Assembly (NCBI GenBank): GCA_947625355.1
Contig: CANQOA010000003.1
Span: 35,033-99,032 of the forward strand
Source of the DNA: an uncultured Oscillospiraceae bacterium
GTDB taxonomy: Bacteria; Bacillota; Clostridia; Oscillospirales; Oscillospiraceae
DNA: 64,000 nucleotides
Reading direction: 5' to 3'
Part shown: positions 26,084-35,320 of the stretch, in pieces
Numbering within the stretch: the stretch's first letter is position 1
Layout of the letters: each line of letters starts with the position of its first letter
The notes under the pieces: model-generated
Told to the model about the DNA's origin: nothing
The model's database searches: none
What the model saw: the letters and a program-made list of their open reading frames with translations, nothing else
Translations under genes and position numbers: made by a program

Positions 26084-28495
26084 ATGAAAAAATGGACCCG
26101 CGCGCTGTTTCAGCCGAGCCTGCCTCTGACGAAGGACGGTCCTGTGACCGCCGGTGCGGCCCATGCCGCCCTGGCCCGGCGGGCCGCCCGGGAGGGCATG
26201 GTCCTGCTGAAGAACGAAAACGGCCTGCTCCCCCTGGACCCGGAAAGGCCCGTGGCCCTGTTCGGCAAGGGCAGCTTCGACTATGTGAAGGGCGGCGGCG
26301 GCAGCGGCGACGTGACCGCGGCCTATGTCCGGAACCTCTATGACGGGCTGACGGAGCTGGGCGTGCCCCTCTATGAGCCGCTCTGCGACTATTACCGGGC
26401 CTATGTGGCGGAGCGGTACGCCGCCGGGGACGCGCCGGGCATGATGGCGGAGCCCGCGCTGCCGGCGGACCTGCTGGCCGGGGCCCGCGCGGCGGCGGAC
26501 ACGGCCGTCGTCGTCCTCAGCCGGTTCTCCGGCGAGGGCTGGGACCGGCCCGACGCGGGATATGAGGTTGAGGACGGCCCCTGGGCCCATGAGCTCACCA
26601 TGCCCCAGATCGCCGGGCGCATCTTCCCCCGGGGCGACTTTTACCGCAGCGACGGAGAGACCGCCATGATCGAGGCGGTGTGCGCCGCTTTCCGGCGGGT
26701 GGTGCTGGTGCTGAACGTGGGCGCGGCGGTGGACGTGTCCTGGTTCAAGGACGACGGCCGCGTCGGCGCGGCGCTGCTGGCCTGTCAGGGCGGCATGGAG
26801 GGCGGCACGGCCGCGGCGGAGCTGCTCACCGGCAGGGCCTGTCCCTGCGGCCGGCTGCCGGACACCTTCGCCCGGGACGTGGCCGACTGGCCCTCCACCG
26901 CGGGATTTTACGCCTCGCCCCACTATGTGGAGTATACCGAGGACATCTATGTGGGCTACCGCTATTTCGAGACCCTGCCCGGCGCCGCGGAGAAGGTGTG
27001 TTATCCCTTCGGCTACGGCCTCAGCTATACCCAGTTCACCATCGAGCCCGTGTCCGCCGGCGCGGCAGAGGGGCACATCCGCGTCAGCGCCCGTGTGACC
27101 AACGTCGGCAGCTGGCCCGGCCGCGAGGTGGTGCAGCTGTATTACAGCGCCCCCCAGGGCAAGCTGCAAAAGCCCGCCCGGGTCCTGGCCGCCTTTGCCA
27201 AGACGGCGGAGCTCGCCCCCGGCGGGAGCGAGCGCGTGGAGCTGCGCTTCCCCATCGGGGACATGGCCAGCTTCGACGACCTGGGAAAGGTGGAGCGCTC
27301 CGCCTGGGTGCTGGAGGCGGGCGCGTACAGCTTCTGGCTGGGGCACGATATCCGCGCCGCCCGGCAGCTGGACTATGTCTGGCTGCAGCCGGCGGATGAG
27401 ACGGTCTCCCGGCTGGCCAGCCGTCTGGCGCCCTCCCGCCTGGAAAGGCGCCTGCTGGCCGACGGCACCTATGAGCCCCTGCCCGCGGCCCCGGCCGTGG
27501 ACCCCAACGAGAACGCCCTGCCCCGCATGGGCGCCGAGGCGGAGGAGGCCATGGTCCCCGCCGTCCGCGCTCACCCCCGGCGGCGGCTGACGCATCCTCT
27601 CGCGGAGGGCGCCCGGCCCCTGGCCGACGTGGCGGAGGGGACCCTCTCGCCGGACGCGTTCCTGGACCAGCTGTCCGACGCGGACCTGGCCCACCTGCTG
27701 GGCGGGCAGCCAAATACCTCCGTCTCCAACACCTTCGGCATGGGCAACCTGCCGGAATACGGCGTGCCCACCATCACCACCGCCGACGGCCCCGCCGGTC
27801 TGCGGCTCGACCCCGAGTGCGGCGTGCGCACCACCGCCTTCCCCTGCGCCACGCTGCTGGCTGCCGCGTGGGACGAGGAGCTGGCCCGGGCCGTAGGCGC
27901 GGCGGCCGCCGCAGAGGTGAAGGAGAACAACATCTCCATCTGGCTGGCTCCCGCCGTCAACCTGCACCGCAGTCCCCTGTGCGGGCGGAACTTTGAATAT
28001 TGGTCGGAGGACCCGACGCTGGCCGGCGTCCTCGCCGCCGCCATGGTCCGGGGCATCCAGTCCCAGAACGTGGCCGCCACGGTCAAGCACTTTGCCTGCA
28101 ACAACAAGGAGACCAACCGCATACACTCCGACTCCCGCGTCTCGGAGCGGGCGCTGCGGGAGCTCTACCTGCGGGTCTTTGAGATCGTCGTCCGCCGGGG
28201 CGAGCCCTGGGCCGTCATGAGCTCCTACAACATCATCAACGGCCGCCGCACCTCCGAGAGCCGGGAGCTGCTCACGGACATCCTCCGGGGCGAGTGGGGC
28301 TATGAGGGCCTCGTCATGACCGACTGGTGGAACCGGGCCGAGCACTACAAAGAGGTGCTGGCCGGCAACGACGTCAAGATGGCCGTCGGCTATCCCGAGC
28401 GGCTGGAGAAGGCCATGGAGCTGGGGCTCATCACCCGCGATGATCTGGCCGCCTGTGCCCGCCGGGTGCTGCAGCTCATTTTGAAGATCGACTAA
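26084..28495 (+). CDS. GH3 beta-glycosidase with permuted domain order
   Basis: 803 residues, ATG after AAAGGAGACCAAC. The domain order is reversed from most GH3 enzymes: the alpha/beta sandwich comes first (about 25-290, EGMVLLKNENGLLPL), then an FnIII-like domain (about 330-440), then the TIM barrel (about 545-803). The nucleophile is Asp747 in LVMTDWWNRAEHY; other barrel motifs are TTADGPAGLR, GRNFEYWSEDP and ATVKHFACNNKETNR. The same inverted order is known from rumen beta-glucosidases such as Butyrivibrio BglA. Cytoplasmic by sequence. Substrate is probably a beta-glucoside or beta-xyloside; not decidable here. Confidence 0.9.
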   Translation: MKKWTRALFQPSLPLTKDGPVTAGAAHAALARRAAREGMVLLKNENGLLPLDPERPVALFGKGSFDYVKGGGGSGDVTAAYVRNLYDGLTELGVPLYEPLCDYYRAYVAERYAAGDAPGMMAEPALPADLLAGARAAADTAVVVLSRFSGEGWDRPDAGYEVEDGPWAHELTMPQIAGRIFPRGDFYRSDGETAMIEAVCAAFRRVVLVLNVGAAVDVSWFKDDGRVGAALLACQGGMEGGTAAAELLTGRACPCGRLPDTFARDVADWPSTAGFYASPHYVEYTEDIYVGYRYFETLPGAAEKVCYPFGYGLSYTQFTIEPVSAGAAEGHIRVSARVTNVGSWPGREVVQLYYSAPQGKLQKPARVLAAFAKTAELAPGGSERVELRFPIGDMASFDDLGKVERSAWVLEAGAYSFWLGHDIRAARQLDYVWLQPADETVSRLASRLAPSRLERRLLADGTYEPLPAAPAVDPNENALPRMGAEAEEAMVPAVRAHPRRRLTHPLAEGARPLADVAEGTLSPDAFLDQLSDADLAHLLGGQPNTSVSNTFGMGNLPEYGVPTITTADGPAGLRLDPECGVRTTAFPCATLLAAAWDEELARAVGAAAAAEVKENNISIWLAPAVNLHRSPLCGRNFEYWSEDPTLAGVLAAAMVRGIQSQNVAATVKHFACNNKETNRIHSDSRVSERALRELYLRVFEIVVRRGEPWAVMSSYNIINGRRTSESRELLTDILRGEWGYEGLVMTDWWNRAEHYKEVLAGNDVKMAVGYPERLEKAMELGLITRDDLAACARRVLQLILKID

Positions 28496-28508
28496 GGAGG
28501 GAGCCTTC

Positions 28509-29378
28509 ATGGACGCCATCGAGATCCGCGCCGCCTTCGGCGCCAACGATGACAAGCGGGACCGTGGCCTCGCCACCCCGCCGGAGGTGGTCCGCGCCGA
28601 CGACATCCCCTACGGCCCCCACGGCAAATGGAACCTGCTGGATATATACCGGCCCCGGGGCACAGAACAGACCCCTCTCCCCTGCATCGTCAGCGTCCAC
28701 GGGGGCGGCTGGGTCTACGGGGACAAGGACCGGTACCAGTATTACTGCATGGACCTGGCCCGCCGGGGCTTCGCGGTGGTCAACTTCTCCTACCGCCTGG
28801 CGCCGGAGCATCCCTTCCCCGCGGCGGTGGAGGACGTGAACGCCGCCTTTCGCTGGGTGGCGGAGCACGGCCGGGAGCACATGCTGGACACCGACCGGCT
28901 TTTCGCCGTGGGCGACTCCGCCGGGGGCCAGCTGGCCGCCCAGTACGCCGCCATGCTCACCGACCCCGCCTTCGGGGCCATGTACGGCCTCGCCCTGCCC
29001 CCTCTGACCATCCGGGCCCTGGCCCTCCACTGCGGCCACTATCGGTTCGACGGCGCGGAGGAAGGGCTGGACTCGGCGGTGATGCGGGCGTATTTCGGCC
29101 CGGACGCCAAAGAAAAGCTGCCGCTCGTGGACACGCTTGCCCACATCACCCACGCTTTTCCCCCGTCTCTGGTGATGACCGCCCAGTATGATTTCCTCCG
29201 CGGCCAGGCGCCGGTGCTGTGCCAGGCGCTGGAGGAAAAGGGCGTGCCCTGCCGCTATGTGCTCTACGGGGAGCCGGGCCAGGAGCATATGGGCCACGTG
29301 TTCCATCTGGACATCCGCAGCCCGGAGGCAAAGACCTGCAACGACGAACAGTGCGCGTTTTTCCGCGCCTATTGCTGA
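28509..29378 (+). CDS. Alpha/beta hydrolase, acetyl-esterase (HSL) family
   Basis: 289 residues, ATG after AAGGAGGGAGCCTTC. Oxyanion motif HGGGW (64-68), nucleophile Ser137 in GDSAGG, and a C-terminal acid and His (TAQYDFLRGQAPVL, GQEHMGHVF) fit the hormone-sensitive-lipase group that deacylates sugars. It lies 13 bp after the first GH3 gene and 19 bp before the second, so it is the middle of a co-transcribed run. Its likely job is to remove acetyl groups from imported oligosaccharides so the GH3 enzymes can act. Confidence 0.9.
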   Translation: MDAIEIRAAFGANDDKRDRGLATPPEVVRADDIPYGPHGKWNLLDIYRPRGTEQTPLPCIVSVHGGGWVYGDKDRYQYYCMDLARRGFAVVNFSYRLAPEHPFPAAVEDVNAAFRWVAEHGREHMLDTDRLFAVGDSAGGQLAAQYAAMLTDPAFGAMYGLALPPLTIRALALHCGHYRFDGAEEGLDSAVMRAYFGPDAKEKLPLVDTLAHITHAFPPSLVMTAQYDFLRGQAPVLCQALEEKGVPCRYVLYGEPGQEHMGHVFHLDIRSPEAKTCNDEQCAFFRAYC

Positions 29379-29397
29379 GAAAAAGGAGACTTATGCG

Positions 29398-31953
29398 ATG
29401 AGACCTATCCGCGCTCCCAAGGACCCGGCCGTCACGGCACGGGAGAGAGAACATGCCGCCCTCGTCCGCCGGCTGGCCGGCCAGTGCGCCGTGCTGCTGG
29501 AGAACGACGGGACGCTGCCCCTGGCCGGACCGGGGAAGATCGCCCTCTTCGGCGGCGGCGCCCGCCAGACCGTCCGGGGCGGCACCGGCTCCGGCGAGGT
29601 GAACGTCCGCCAGGCGGTGAACATCGCTCAGGGCCTGGAAAACGCCGGCTTTGAGGTGGTCACCGGGCCCTGGCTGGACCGGCAGGACGCCCATTACGCC
29701 CAGGCCAAGGCCGATTACGCCGCCTGGGTGCCCGCCTATGCCAAGGAAAAGAACATGAGCGAGTTTTCGGTGGTGTTCTCCTATCCCTTCCGGATCCCCG
29801 CGCCGGCGGCGGTCGCCCCGGAGGACATGCGCCGGGCCGACGCGGCCGTATACGTCATCTCCCGCACTTCGGGGGAGGGCGCGGACCGGTTCGCCCGGCG
29901 GGGCGACTATCTGCTCTATGACGAGGAACGGGAACAGCTGACGGCGCTGGGCGCGGCGTATGAAAAGCTCATCGTGGTGCTGAACGTGGGCGGCGTCATG
30001 GATCTGAGCGAGCTGCACACCATCCCCGGCGTCAGCGCGGTGCTGCTGCTGGGCCAGCTGGGCAGCGCGGGCGGCGACGCGCTGGCCGACCTGCTGCTGG
30101 GGAAAACGGATCCCTCCGGCAGGCTCACCGACACCTGGGCCAAGCGCTATGTCGACTATCCCGCCGCCGCCACCTTCAGCCACAACGACGGCAACGTGAA
30201 CGACGAGTACTACGCCGAGGGCGTGTTCGTGGGCTACCGGTATTTCGACAGCTTCGGCGTGGAGCCCCTCTATCCCTTCGGCTACGGCCTTTCTTACACC
30301 AGCTTCTCCCTGTCCGCGGGGACTGTGAGCGCCGCCGGCGGGACGGTCACCGTGCCCGTGACCGTGCGCAACACCGGCGCCCGTCCGGGCCGGGAGGTGG
30401 TCCAGCTGTACGTCTCCGCCCCAGCCGGCGATCTTCCCAAGCCCTATCAGGCCCTGGCCGCCTTCCAAAAGACGGCCCCGCTGGCACCCGGTGAGAGCCA
30501 GACGGTAGAGCTGCGCTTTTCCATGGCGGACCTGGCCTCCTACAGCGAGGACAAGGCCGCCTGGATACTGGAGGCGGGCGAGTATGTCCTGCGGGTGGGC
30601 GCCAGCTCCCGTGATACCACAGCCGTCACCGCGCTTCTCCTGCCGGAGACGGTGGTCACGGCCCAGGCGAAAAACCTCTTTGCCGGGGCCGGCGGCCTCA
30701 AAGAGCTGACCCCGCCCGCCGCCCACCGGCCGCTCGGCTCCGCCCTGCCCCGTGTGGCGATAGACCCCCGCTCCATCCCCACCGAGACCTTCTCCTACCA
30801 GGGGCCCCGCAAGCCCTACGCCGCCCCCGGCGCGGGCACGCTCACCGCGGCGGACGTGAGAGCCGGCCGCTGCACGGTCGAGGAGCTCACCGCCCAGCTG
30901 ACCGTGGAGGAGATGGCCGCGCTGTGCGTGGGGACGCTGCGCTTGGACAGCTCCATCGTCGGCAACGCCTCCCATACCGTCCCCGGCGCGGCGGGCGACA
31001 CCTGCCCCATCCGGAGCCGGGGCGTGAAGGGCCTCATCATGGCCGACGGCCCCGCCGGTCTGCGCCTGCAGCCCGTGTTCAAGGCCGACAAGGCGGGCAA
31101 CATCCTGCCCGGCGGCCGGGTGATGGGCGACATGATCCTCCCCTTCGACCCCAAATACGACGAGACCAACTCCGACACCTATTACCAGTACTGCACCGCC
31201 ATCCCCATCGGCTGGTCCCTGGCCATGAGCTGGGACCCGGAGATGCTGGCGGAGGCGGGCGACATGGTGGGCGAAGAGATGGAGCTGTTCGGCGTCGATC
31301 TGTGGCTGGCGCCGGCCCTGAACATCCACCGGGACCCCCTGTGCGGCCGGAACTTTGAATACTTCTCCGAGGACCCGCTCGTCGCCGGCATGGCCGCCGC
31401 GGCCATCACCCGGGGCGTGCAGCGCCACCCCGGCAAGGGCGTCACCATCAAGCACTTTGCCGCCAACTCCCAGGAGGACAACCGCTTCTTCTCCAACTCC
31501 CACATCAGCGAGCGGGCCATCCGGGAGATCTATCTGCGGGGGTTCGAGATCACTGTCCGCCAGGCCCAGCCCCTCGCCATCATGACCAGCTACAACCTGC
31601 TCAACGGCATCCACACCGCCAACCACTATGATCTGCTGCAGGCCGTCTGCCGGGACGAGTGGGGCTATCGGGGCGTGGTGATGACCGACTGGTCCACCTC
31701 CCAGCGCATGCCCAGCCAGCCAGGCAAGGCCGAGCCGCCCTACCCCATCTCCGCCTCCACCGGGTGCATCTACGCCGGCAACGACATCCAAATGCCCGGC
31801 TGCCAGGAGAACGTGGACGACATCGTCCGGGCCGTGACCACCGGCGAGAGCGTCGACGGCTACCGCCTCACCCTGGCAGATCTGCAGTTCTGCGCCGCCA
31901 ACGTGATCCGCACCGCCATCGCCATGGACGCCGACGGCGCGGAAAACCCCTGA
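29398..31953 (+). CDS. Second GH3 beta-glycosidase with permuted domain order
   Basis: 851 residues from the ATG at 29398 (AAAAGGAGAC upstream; the longer frame overlaps the esterase and is not needed). Same reversed layout as the GH3 upstream: alpha/beta sandwich (about 15-290), FnIII-like (315-425) and barrel (about 500-851), with nucleophile Asp764 in VVMTDWSTSQR. It differs by long insertions (DETNSDTYYQYCTAIP and a loop after the nucleophile), suggesting a different substrate. The two enzymes are paralogues, not a recent duplication. No terminator with a T-tract was seen downstream. Confidence 0.9.
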   Translation: MRPIRAPKDPAVTAREREHAALVRRLAGQCAVLLENDGTLPLAGPGKIALFGGGARQTVRGGTGSGEVNVRQAVNIAQGLENAGFEVVTGPWLDRQDAHYAQAKADYAAWVPAYAKEKNMSEFSVVFSYPFRIPAPAAVAPEDMRRADAAVYVISRTSGEGADRFARRGDYLLYDEEREQLTALGAAYEKLIVVLNVGGVMDLSELHTIPGVSAVLLLGQLGSAGGDALADLLLGKTDPSGRLTDTWAKRYVDYPAAATFSHNDGNVNDEYYAEGVFVGYRYFDSFGVEPLYPFGYGLSYTSFSLSAGTVSAAGGTVTVPVTVRNTGARPGREVVQLYVSAPAGDLPKPYQALAAFQKTAPLAPGESQTVELRFSMADLASYSEDKAAWILEAGEYVLRVGASSRDTTAVTALLLPETVVTAQAKNLFAGAGGLKELTPPAAHRPLGSALPRVAIDPRSIPTETFSYQGPRKPYAAPGAGTLTAADVRAGRCTVEELTAQLTVEEMAALCVGTLRLDSSIVGNASHTVPGAAGDTCPIRSRGVKGLIMADGPAGLRLQPVFKADKAGNILPGGRVMGDMILPFDPKYDETNSDTYYQYCTAIPIGWSLAMSWDPEMLAEAGDMVGEEMELFGVDLWLAPALNIHRDPLCGRNFEYFSEDPLVAGMAAAAITRGVQRHPGKGVTIKHFAANSQEDNRFFSNSHISERAIREIYLRGFEITVRQAQPLAIMTSYNLLNGIHTANHYDLLQAVCRDEWGYRGVVMTDWSTSQRMPSQPGKAEPPYPISASTGCIYAGNDIQMPGCQENVDDIVRAVTTGESVDGYRLTLADLQFCAANVIRTAIAMDADGAENP

Positions 31954-31996
31954 CATCCGGCCGCCCTACGGCGCGGCGCCTGTTCCTCCCGTCCGG

Positions 31997-32026
31997 TTCT
32001 AATCTCCCGCTCCCATCGCATACACT
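31997..32026 (+). promoter_or_regulatory. Sigma-E-like sporulation promoter before spoIIID
   Basis: CATACACT (32019-32026) matches the sigma-E -10 consensus CATACAnT; TTCTAAT (31997-32003) lies 15 bp upstream as a possible -35. In Bacillus spoIIID is a sigma-E gene. Confidence 0.55.
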
Positions 32027-32056
32027 GTGCCAAGTAAGCGATTGGGAGTGGTATGA

Positions 32057-32305
32057 GTGCGAGAGGATATCGAACAGCGCGCCCGGGACCTGGCGCTTTA
32101 CATCGTCGAGAACAACGCGACCGTCCGGGACGCGGCGTCCCACTTCAGCGTCTCCAAGAGCACGGTGCACAAGGACCTGACGGAGCGGCTGCGGCACGTG
32201 GACCGGCCGCTGTACACCCAGGCCCGGGCCGTGCTGGAACAGAACAAGGCCGAGCGGCACCTGCGGGGCGGCGAGGCCACACGGCGAAAATACAAGAGCC
32301 TATAG
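32057..32305 (+). CDS. spoIIID: Sporulation transcription factor SpoIIID
   Basis: 82 residues from GTG at 32057; an ATG 4 bp upstream is out of frame. It contains the SpoIIID helix-turn-helix with the near-invariant VSKSTVHKDLTERL and the C-terminal HLRGGEATRRKYKSL tail that makes extra DNA contacts. The protein switches mother-cell transcription between sigma-E and sigma-K during sporulation. It is followed by its own hairpin, so it is likely monocistronic. Shows the organism is, or descends from, a spore former. Confidence 0.96.
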   Translation: MREDIEQRARDLALYIVENNATVRDAASHFSVSKSTVHKDLTERLRHVDRPLYTQARAVLEQNKAERHLRGGEATRRKYKSL

Positions 32306-32312
32306 CCACGCG

Positions 32313-32345
32313 CCGGGCACGGAGCTTCCGTGCCCGGTCCTTCTT
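32313..32345 (+). terminator. Hairpin after spoIIID
   Basis: Perfect 11-bp stem (32313-32323 with 32327-32337), 3-nt loop, short T-rich tail TCCTTCTT. Confidence 0.7.
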
Positions 32346-32372
32346 GACAGTCCCCCGCCGGGATGGTAAGTT
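32344..32372 (+). promoter_or_regulatory. Promoter of the PLP lyase gene
   Basis: Perfect TTGACA (32344-32349), 17-bp spacer, TAAGTT (32367-32372), 28 bp before the ATG at 32401. Confidence 0.6.
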
Positions 32373-32400
32373 ATACAGGATAACAAAAGGAGAGCTGCGT

Positions 32401-33675
32401 ATGCTGAGTATCTATCGCGCTCTGGGCATCAGCCCGGAGATATACGAATACGGCGAGGCGGTGCTGGCCGAGCTGCGGGACCGGTTCGCCGCCATCGACG
32501 AGACGGCGGAGTACAACCAGGCCAAGGTGCTGGCCGCCATGCAGAAATGCCGGGTCAGCGGGGCCTGCTTCGCCGCCAGCACCGGCTATGGCTACAACGA
32601 CCTGGGCCGGGACACGCTGGAGGAAGTCTACGCCGCCGTGTTCCACACCGAGAGCGCCCTGGTCCGGCCGCAGATCACCTGCGGCACCCACGCGCTGGCC
32701 CTGGCCCTGGCCGCTAACCTCCGCCCGGGGGACGAGCTCCTCTCCCCTGTGGGCGCGCCCTATGACACCCTTGAGGAGGTCATCGGTATCCGCCCCTCCG
32801 TCGGGTCCCTGGCGGAATACGGCGTCACCTACGCCCAGGCGGATCTGCTGCCCGACGGCGGCTTCGACTATGACGCCATCCGCGCCGCCATCAACGACCG
32901 CACCCGGCTCATCACCATCCAGCGCTCCAAGGGCTATGCCACCCGCCCCAGCTTTTCCGTGGACCAGATCGGTCAGCTCATATCCTTCTGCAAGAGCGTG
33001 AAGCCGGACCTCATCTGCATGGTCGACAACTGCTACGGCGAATTTGTCCAGCGCGTCGAGCCCTCCGACGTGGGGGCGGACATGACGGTGGGCTCCCTCA
33101 TCAAAAACCCCGGCGGCGGTCTGGCCGCGGCGGGGGGATACATCTGCGGCACAGCGGAATGCGTGGAGCGCTGCGCCCGGCGGCTCACCGCCCCCGGCCT
33201 GGGCAAAGAGGTCGGGGCCAATCTGGGCCAGCTCCCGGCCATGTATCAGGGCTTTTTCCTGGCCCCCACCGTGACCGCCGGGGCATTGAAGGGCGCCATC
33301 TTTGCCGCCAACATCTATGAAAAGCTGGGCTTTGCCTGCGTGCCCAACGCAACGGAGCCCCGCCATGACATCATCCAGGCGGTGACCCTGGGCTCGGCGG
33401 AGCGGATGGAGGCGTTCTGCCTGGGCATCCAGGCCGCCGCGCCGGTGGACAGCCACGTCACCCCGGTCCCCTGGCCCATGCCGGGGTACGACAGCGACGT
33501 GATCATGGCCGCCGGGGCCTTCGTCCAGGGCTCCTCCATCGAGCTGAGCGCCGACGGGCCCATCCGGCCGCCCTACGCGGTGTACTTCCAGGGCGGGCTC
33601 ACCTGGTACCACGCCAAGACCGGCATCCTCATGAGCCTGCAGAAGCTCTATGAACGGGGCCTGGTGAGCCTGTGA
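32401..33675 (+). CDS. Methionine gamma-lyase family protein (aluminium resistance/YnbB family)
   Basis: 424 residues, ATG at 32401 after AAAAGGAGAGCTGC. PLP fold-type I enzyme of the YnbB family: STGYGYNDLGRDTLE, QITCGTHALALAL, ITIQRSKGYATRPSFS (PLP lysine region) and IKNPGGGLAPTGGYI-like segment (here IKNPGGGLAAAGGYI). Family members are annotated as aluminium-resistance or methionine gamma-lyase-related, but the reaction is not settled. The stop overlaps the next PLP enzyme (TGATG), so both are co-expressed. Confidence 0.9.
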   Translation: MLSIYRALGISPEIYEYGEAVLAELRDRFAAIDETAEYNQAKVLAAMQKCRVSGACFAASTGYGYNDLGRDTLEEVYAAVFHTESALVRPQITCGTHALALALAANLRPGDELLSPVGAPYDTLEEVIGIRPSVGSLAEYGVTYAQADLLPDGGFDYDAIRAAINDRTRLITIQRSKGYATRPSFSVDQIGQLISFCKSVKPDLICMVDNCYGEFVQRVEPSDVGADMTVGSLIKNPGGGLAAAGGYICGTAECVERCARRLTAPGLGKEVGANLGQLPAMYQGFFLAPTVTAGALKGAIFAANIYEKLGFACVPNATEPRHDIIQAVTLGSAERMEAFCLGIQAAAPVDSHVTPVPWPMPGYDSDVIMAAGAFVQGSSIELSADGPIRPPYAVYFQGGLTWYHAKTGILMSLQKLYERGLVSL

Positions 33676-35069
33676 TGGCCGGCCTGGGCGAAAAGCTGCA
33701 AAACTACGCCGCCTCGGACGCGCTCCCCATGCACATGCCCGGCCACAAGCGCAACGCCGCCGCCTTCCCATGGCTGGCAGAGCTGGGCTGCCGGCTGGAC
33801 ATCACGGAGATCGACGGCTTCGACGATCTGAACGCCCCCCAGGGGCTCTTCCGGGACATGGAGGCGCGCGCGGCGCGGCTCTGGGGCGCGGAGCAGAGCG
33901 TCTGCCTGGTGAACGGCAGCACCGCCGGGGTGCTGGCCGCCGTTCGCGCGGCGCTGGAGGCCGGCGGGGCGCTGCTCATGGCCCGGGGCTGTCACCGGTC
34001 GGTATACCACGCCGCGGAGCTGGCCGGCGCGCCCGTCCATTACCTGGTGCCCCCCACGGACCCGCTCCTGGGCACATGGGGTCCCGTATCGGCCCAGGCC
34101 GTGGCGGCGGCGCTGGACGCCCATCCGGACATCCGTCTTGTGGCCGTCACCAGCCCCACCTATGAGGGCGTGATGAGCGACATCGCCGCCATCGCGGCGG
34201 TGTGCCATGCCCGTGGCGCGCTCCTTTTCGTGGACGAGGCCCACGGGGCCCATCTGGGCTTCGGCGGCTTCCCCGCCGGGGCGGTCCGCCAGGGCGCGGA
34301 CCTGGTGGTCCAGAGCCTCCACAAGACCCTGCCCAGCCTGACCCAGACGGCGGTGCTGCACATCCGCGGCGGGCGCATCGACCCGGCGGACGTGCGCCGG
34401 AACGCCGCCATGGTCCAGTCCAGCAGCCCCTCCTATCTGCTGTCCGCCTCCATCGACGGGTGCCTGCGGTATCTGGAGGCGGAGGGGGACGCCGCCGCGG
34501 ACCGGTGGCTGGCCGCGCTGGATCGCTTTTATGCCGCCGCGGACCGGCTGCGGGCGCTGCGGCTGTGGCGGGGCGGCGCCGGGCACGATCCGTCCAAGCT
34601 GGTGATCTCCGCCGCCGGGGCCGGCATCGACGGCGCCGGCCTCATGGCCCGGCTGCGGCAGCAATACCGCATCGAGCTGGAGATGGCCGCCGGGACCTAT
34701 GCCCTGGCCATGACCGGCATGGGCGACACGGACGCGTCCCTGACGCGGCTGGGGGAGGCCCTGGCGGACATCGACGCCGGCCTCGCCCCCGCCGGACTGG
34801 CCCCGGTCCGCGCCTTCGTCCTGCCGGAACGGCGCATGGACGCCCGCTCGGCCCTGACCGCTCCCGGCGAGAGCGTCCCCGCTGCCGCCGCCCTGGGCCG
34901 GATATCCGGGGAGTACGTCTGGGCCTATCCCCCCGGCGCGCCCCTGATCGTGCCCGGCGAGGTGCTGGACCGGGCGGTCCTGGACGCCGTCGCCGGCGGC
35001 GTCAACATCCGCTCCACCCGCGGCGGCGCGCCGGATCGGTTTTTTGTATTGACCCAGGGCGAAAGATAG
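33675..35069 (+). CDS. Orn/Lys/Arg decarboxylase family PLP enzyme
   Basis: 464 residues, ATG overlapping the previous stop. N-terminal MHMPGHKRN, the PLP site VDEAHGAHLGFGG and the Schiff-base lysine in SLHKTLPSLTQTA identify the prokaryotic Orn/Lys/Arg decarboxylase family (group like Bacillus YaaO/SpeA). The length fits the short type without the wing domain. Product is likely a polyamine precursor (cadaverine, putrescine or agmatine); the substrate cannot be told. Translationally coupled to the gamma-lyase-like gene. The SCIFF promoter begins inside its last codons. Confidence 0.9.
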   Translation: MAGLGEKLQNYAASDALPMHMPGHKRNAAAFPWLAELGCRLDITEIDGFDDLNAPQGLFRDMEARAARLWGAEQSVCLVNGSTAGVLAAVRAALEAGGALLMARGCHRSVYHAAELAGAPVHYLVPPTDPLLGTWGPVSAQAVAAALDAHPDIRLVAVTSPTYEGVMSDIAAIAAVCHARGALLFVDEAHGAHLGFGGFPAGAVRQGADLVVQSLHKTLPSLTQTAVLHIRGGRIDPADVRRNAAMVQSSSPSYLLSASIDGCLRYLEAEGDAAADRWLAALDRFYAAADRLRALRLWRGGAGHDPSKLVISAAGAGIDGAGLMARLRQQYRIELEMAAGTYALAMTGMGDTDASLTRLGEALADIDAGLAPAGLAPVRAFVLPERRMDARSALTAPGESVPAAAALGRISGEYVWAYPPGAPLIVPGEVLDRAVLDAVAGGVNIRSTRGGAPDRFFVLTQGER

Positions 35070-35077
35070 TGTAAAAT
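35049..35077 (+). promoter_or_regulatory. SCIFF promoter
   Basis: TTGACC (35049-35054), 17-bp spacer, TAAAAT (35072-35077). It straddles the end of the decarboxylase gene. Confidence 0.7.
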
Positions 35078-35114
35078 ATTGTCATTGAGTACTCATGAAA
35101 GGAGAACCGCCCAC

Positions 35115-35264
35115 GTGAAACGCATACAGACCATCGAGACCCGCGATCTGAAGCAGAGCGCCGTCTCCGGCGGCTGCGGCGAGTGCCAGACCTCCTGCCA
35201 GTCCGCCTGCAAGACCTCCTGCGGCGTCGCCAACCAGAGCTGCGAGCATAAAGACGAGGAATAA
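35115..35264 (+). CDS. scfA: SCIFF: six-cysteine RiPP precursor peptide
   Basis: 49 residues from GTG at 35115, chosen because AAAGGAGAACC precedes it and the product then begins VKRIQTIETRDLKQSA, the usual SCIFF leader. The core GGCGECQTSCQSACKTSC and a final NQSC give the six cysteines in forty-five residues that define the family. The partner radical SAM enzyme makes a Cys-to-Thr thioether bond in the core. SCIFF is nearly universal in Clostridia but its biological role is unknown. Its maturase lies 56 bp downstream, beyond a hairpin. Confidence 0.95.
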   Translation: MKRIQTIETRDLKQSAVSGGCGECQTSCQSACKTSCGVANQSCEHKDEE

Positions 35265-35276
35265 GCTGACAAGAGG

Positions 35277-35308
35277 ATACCGCCTGCGCCCGGCGCAGGC
35301 GGTATTTT
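35277..35308 (+). terminator. Attenuator-like hairpin between SCIFF and its maturase
   Basis: Perfect 13-bp stem (35277-35289 with 35293-35305), 3-nt loop, TTTT. As the maturase has no promoter of its own that I can see, partial termination would set peptide above enzyme. Confidence 0.85.
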
Positions 35309-35320
35309 CCGAGGTGAGAC

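Noticed and set aside
24578..28606. Very long antisense open frame (about 1340 codons) opposite GH42 and GH3
   Set aside because: It lies over two well-recognised enzymes, has no ribosome site, and its composition (Gly, His, Val, Gln, Pro-rich) is that of a GC-rich shadow frame.
29146..31956. 936-codon antisense frame over the second GH3 gene
   Set aside because: Shadow of a clear GH3 enzyme.
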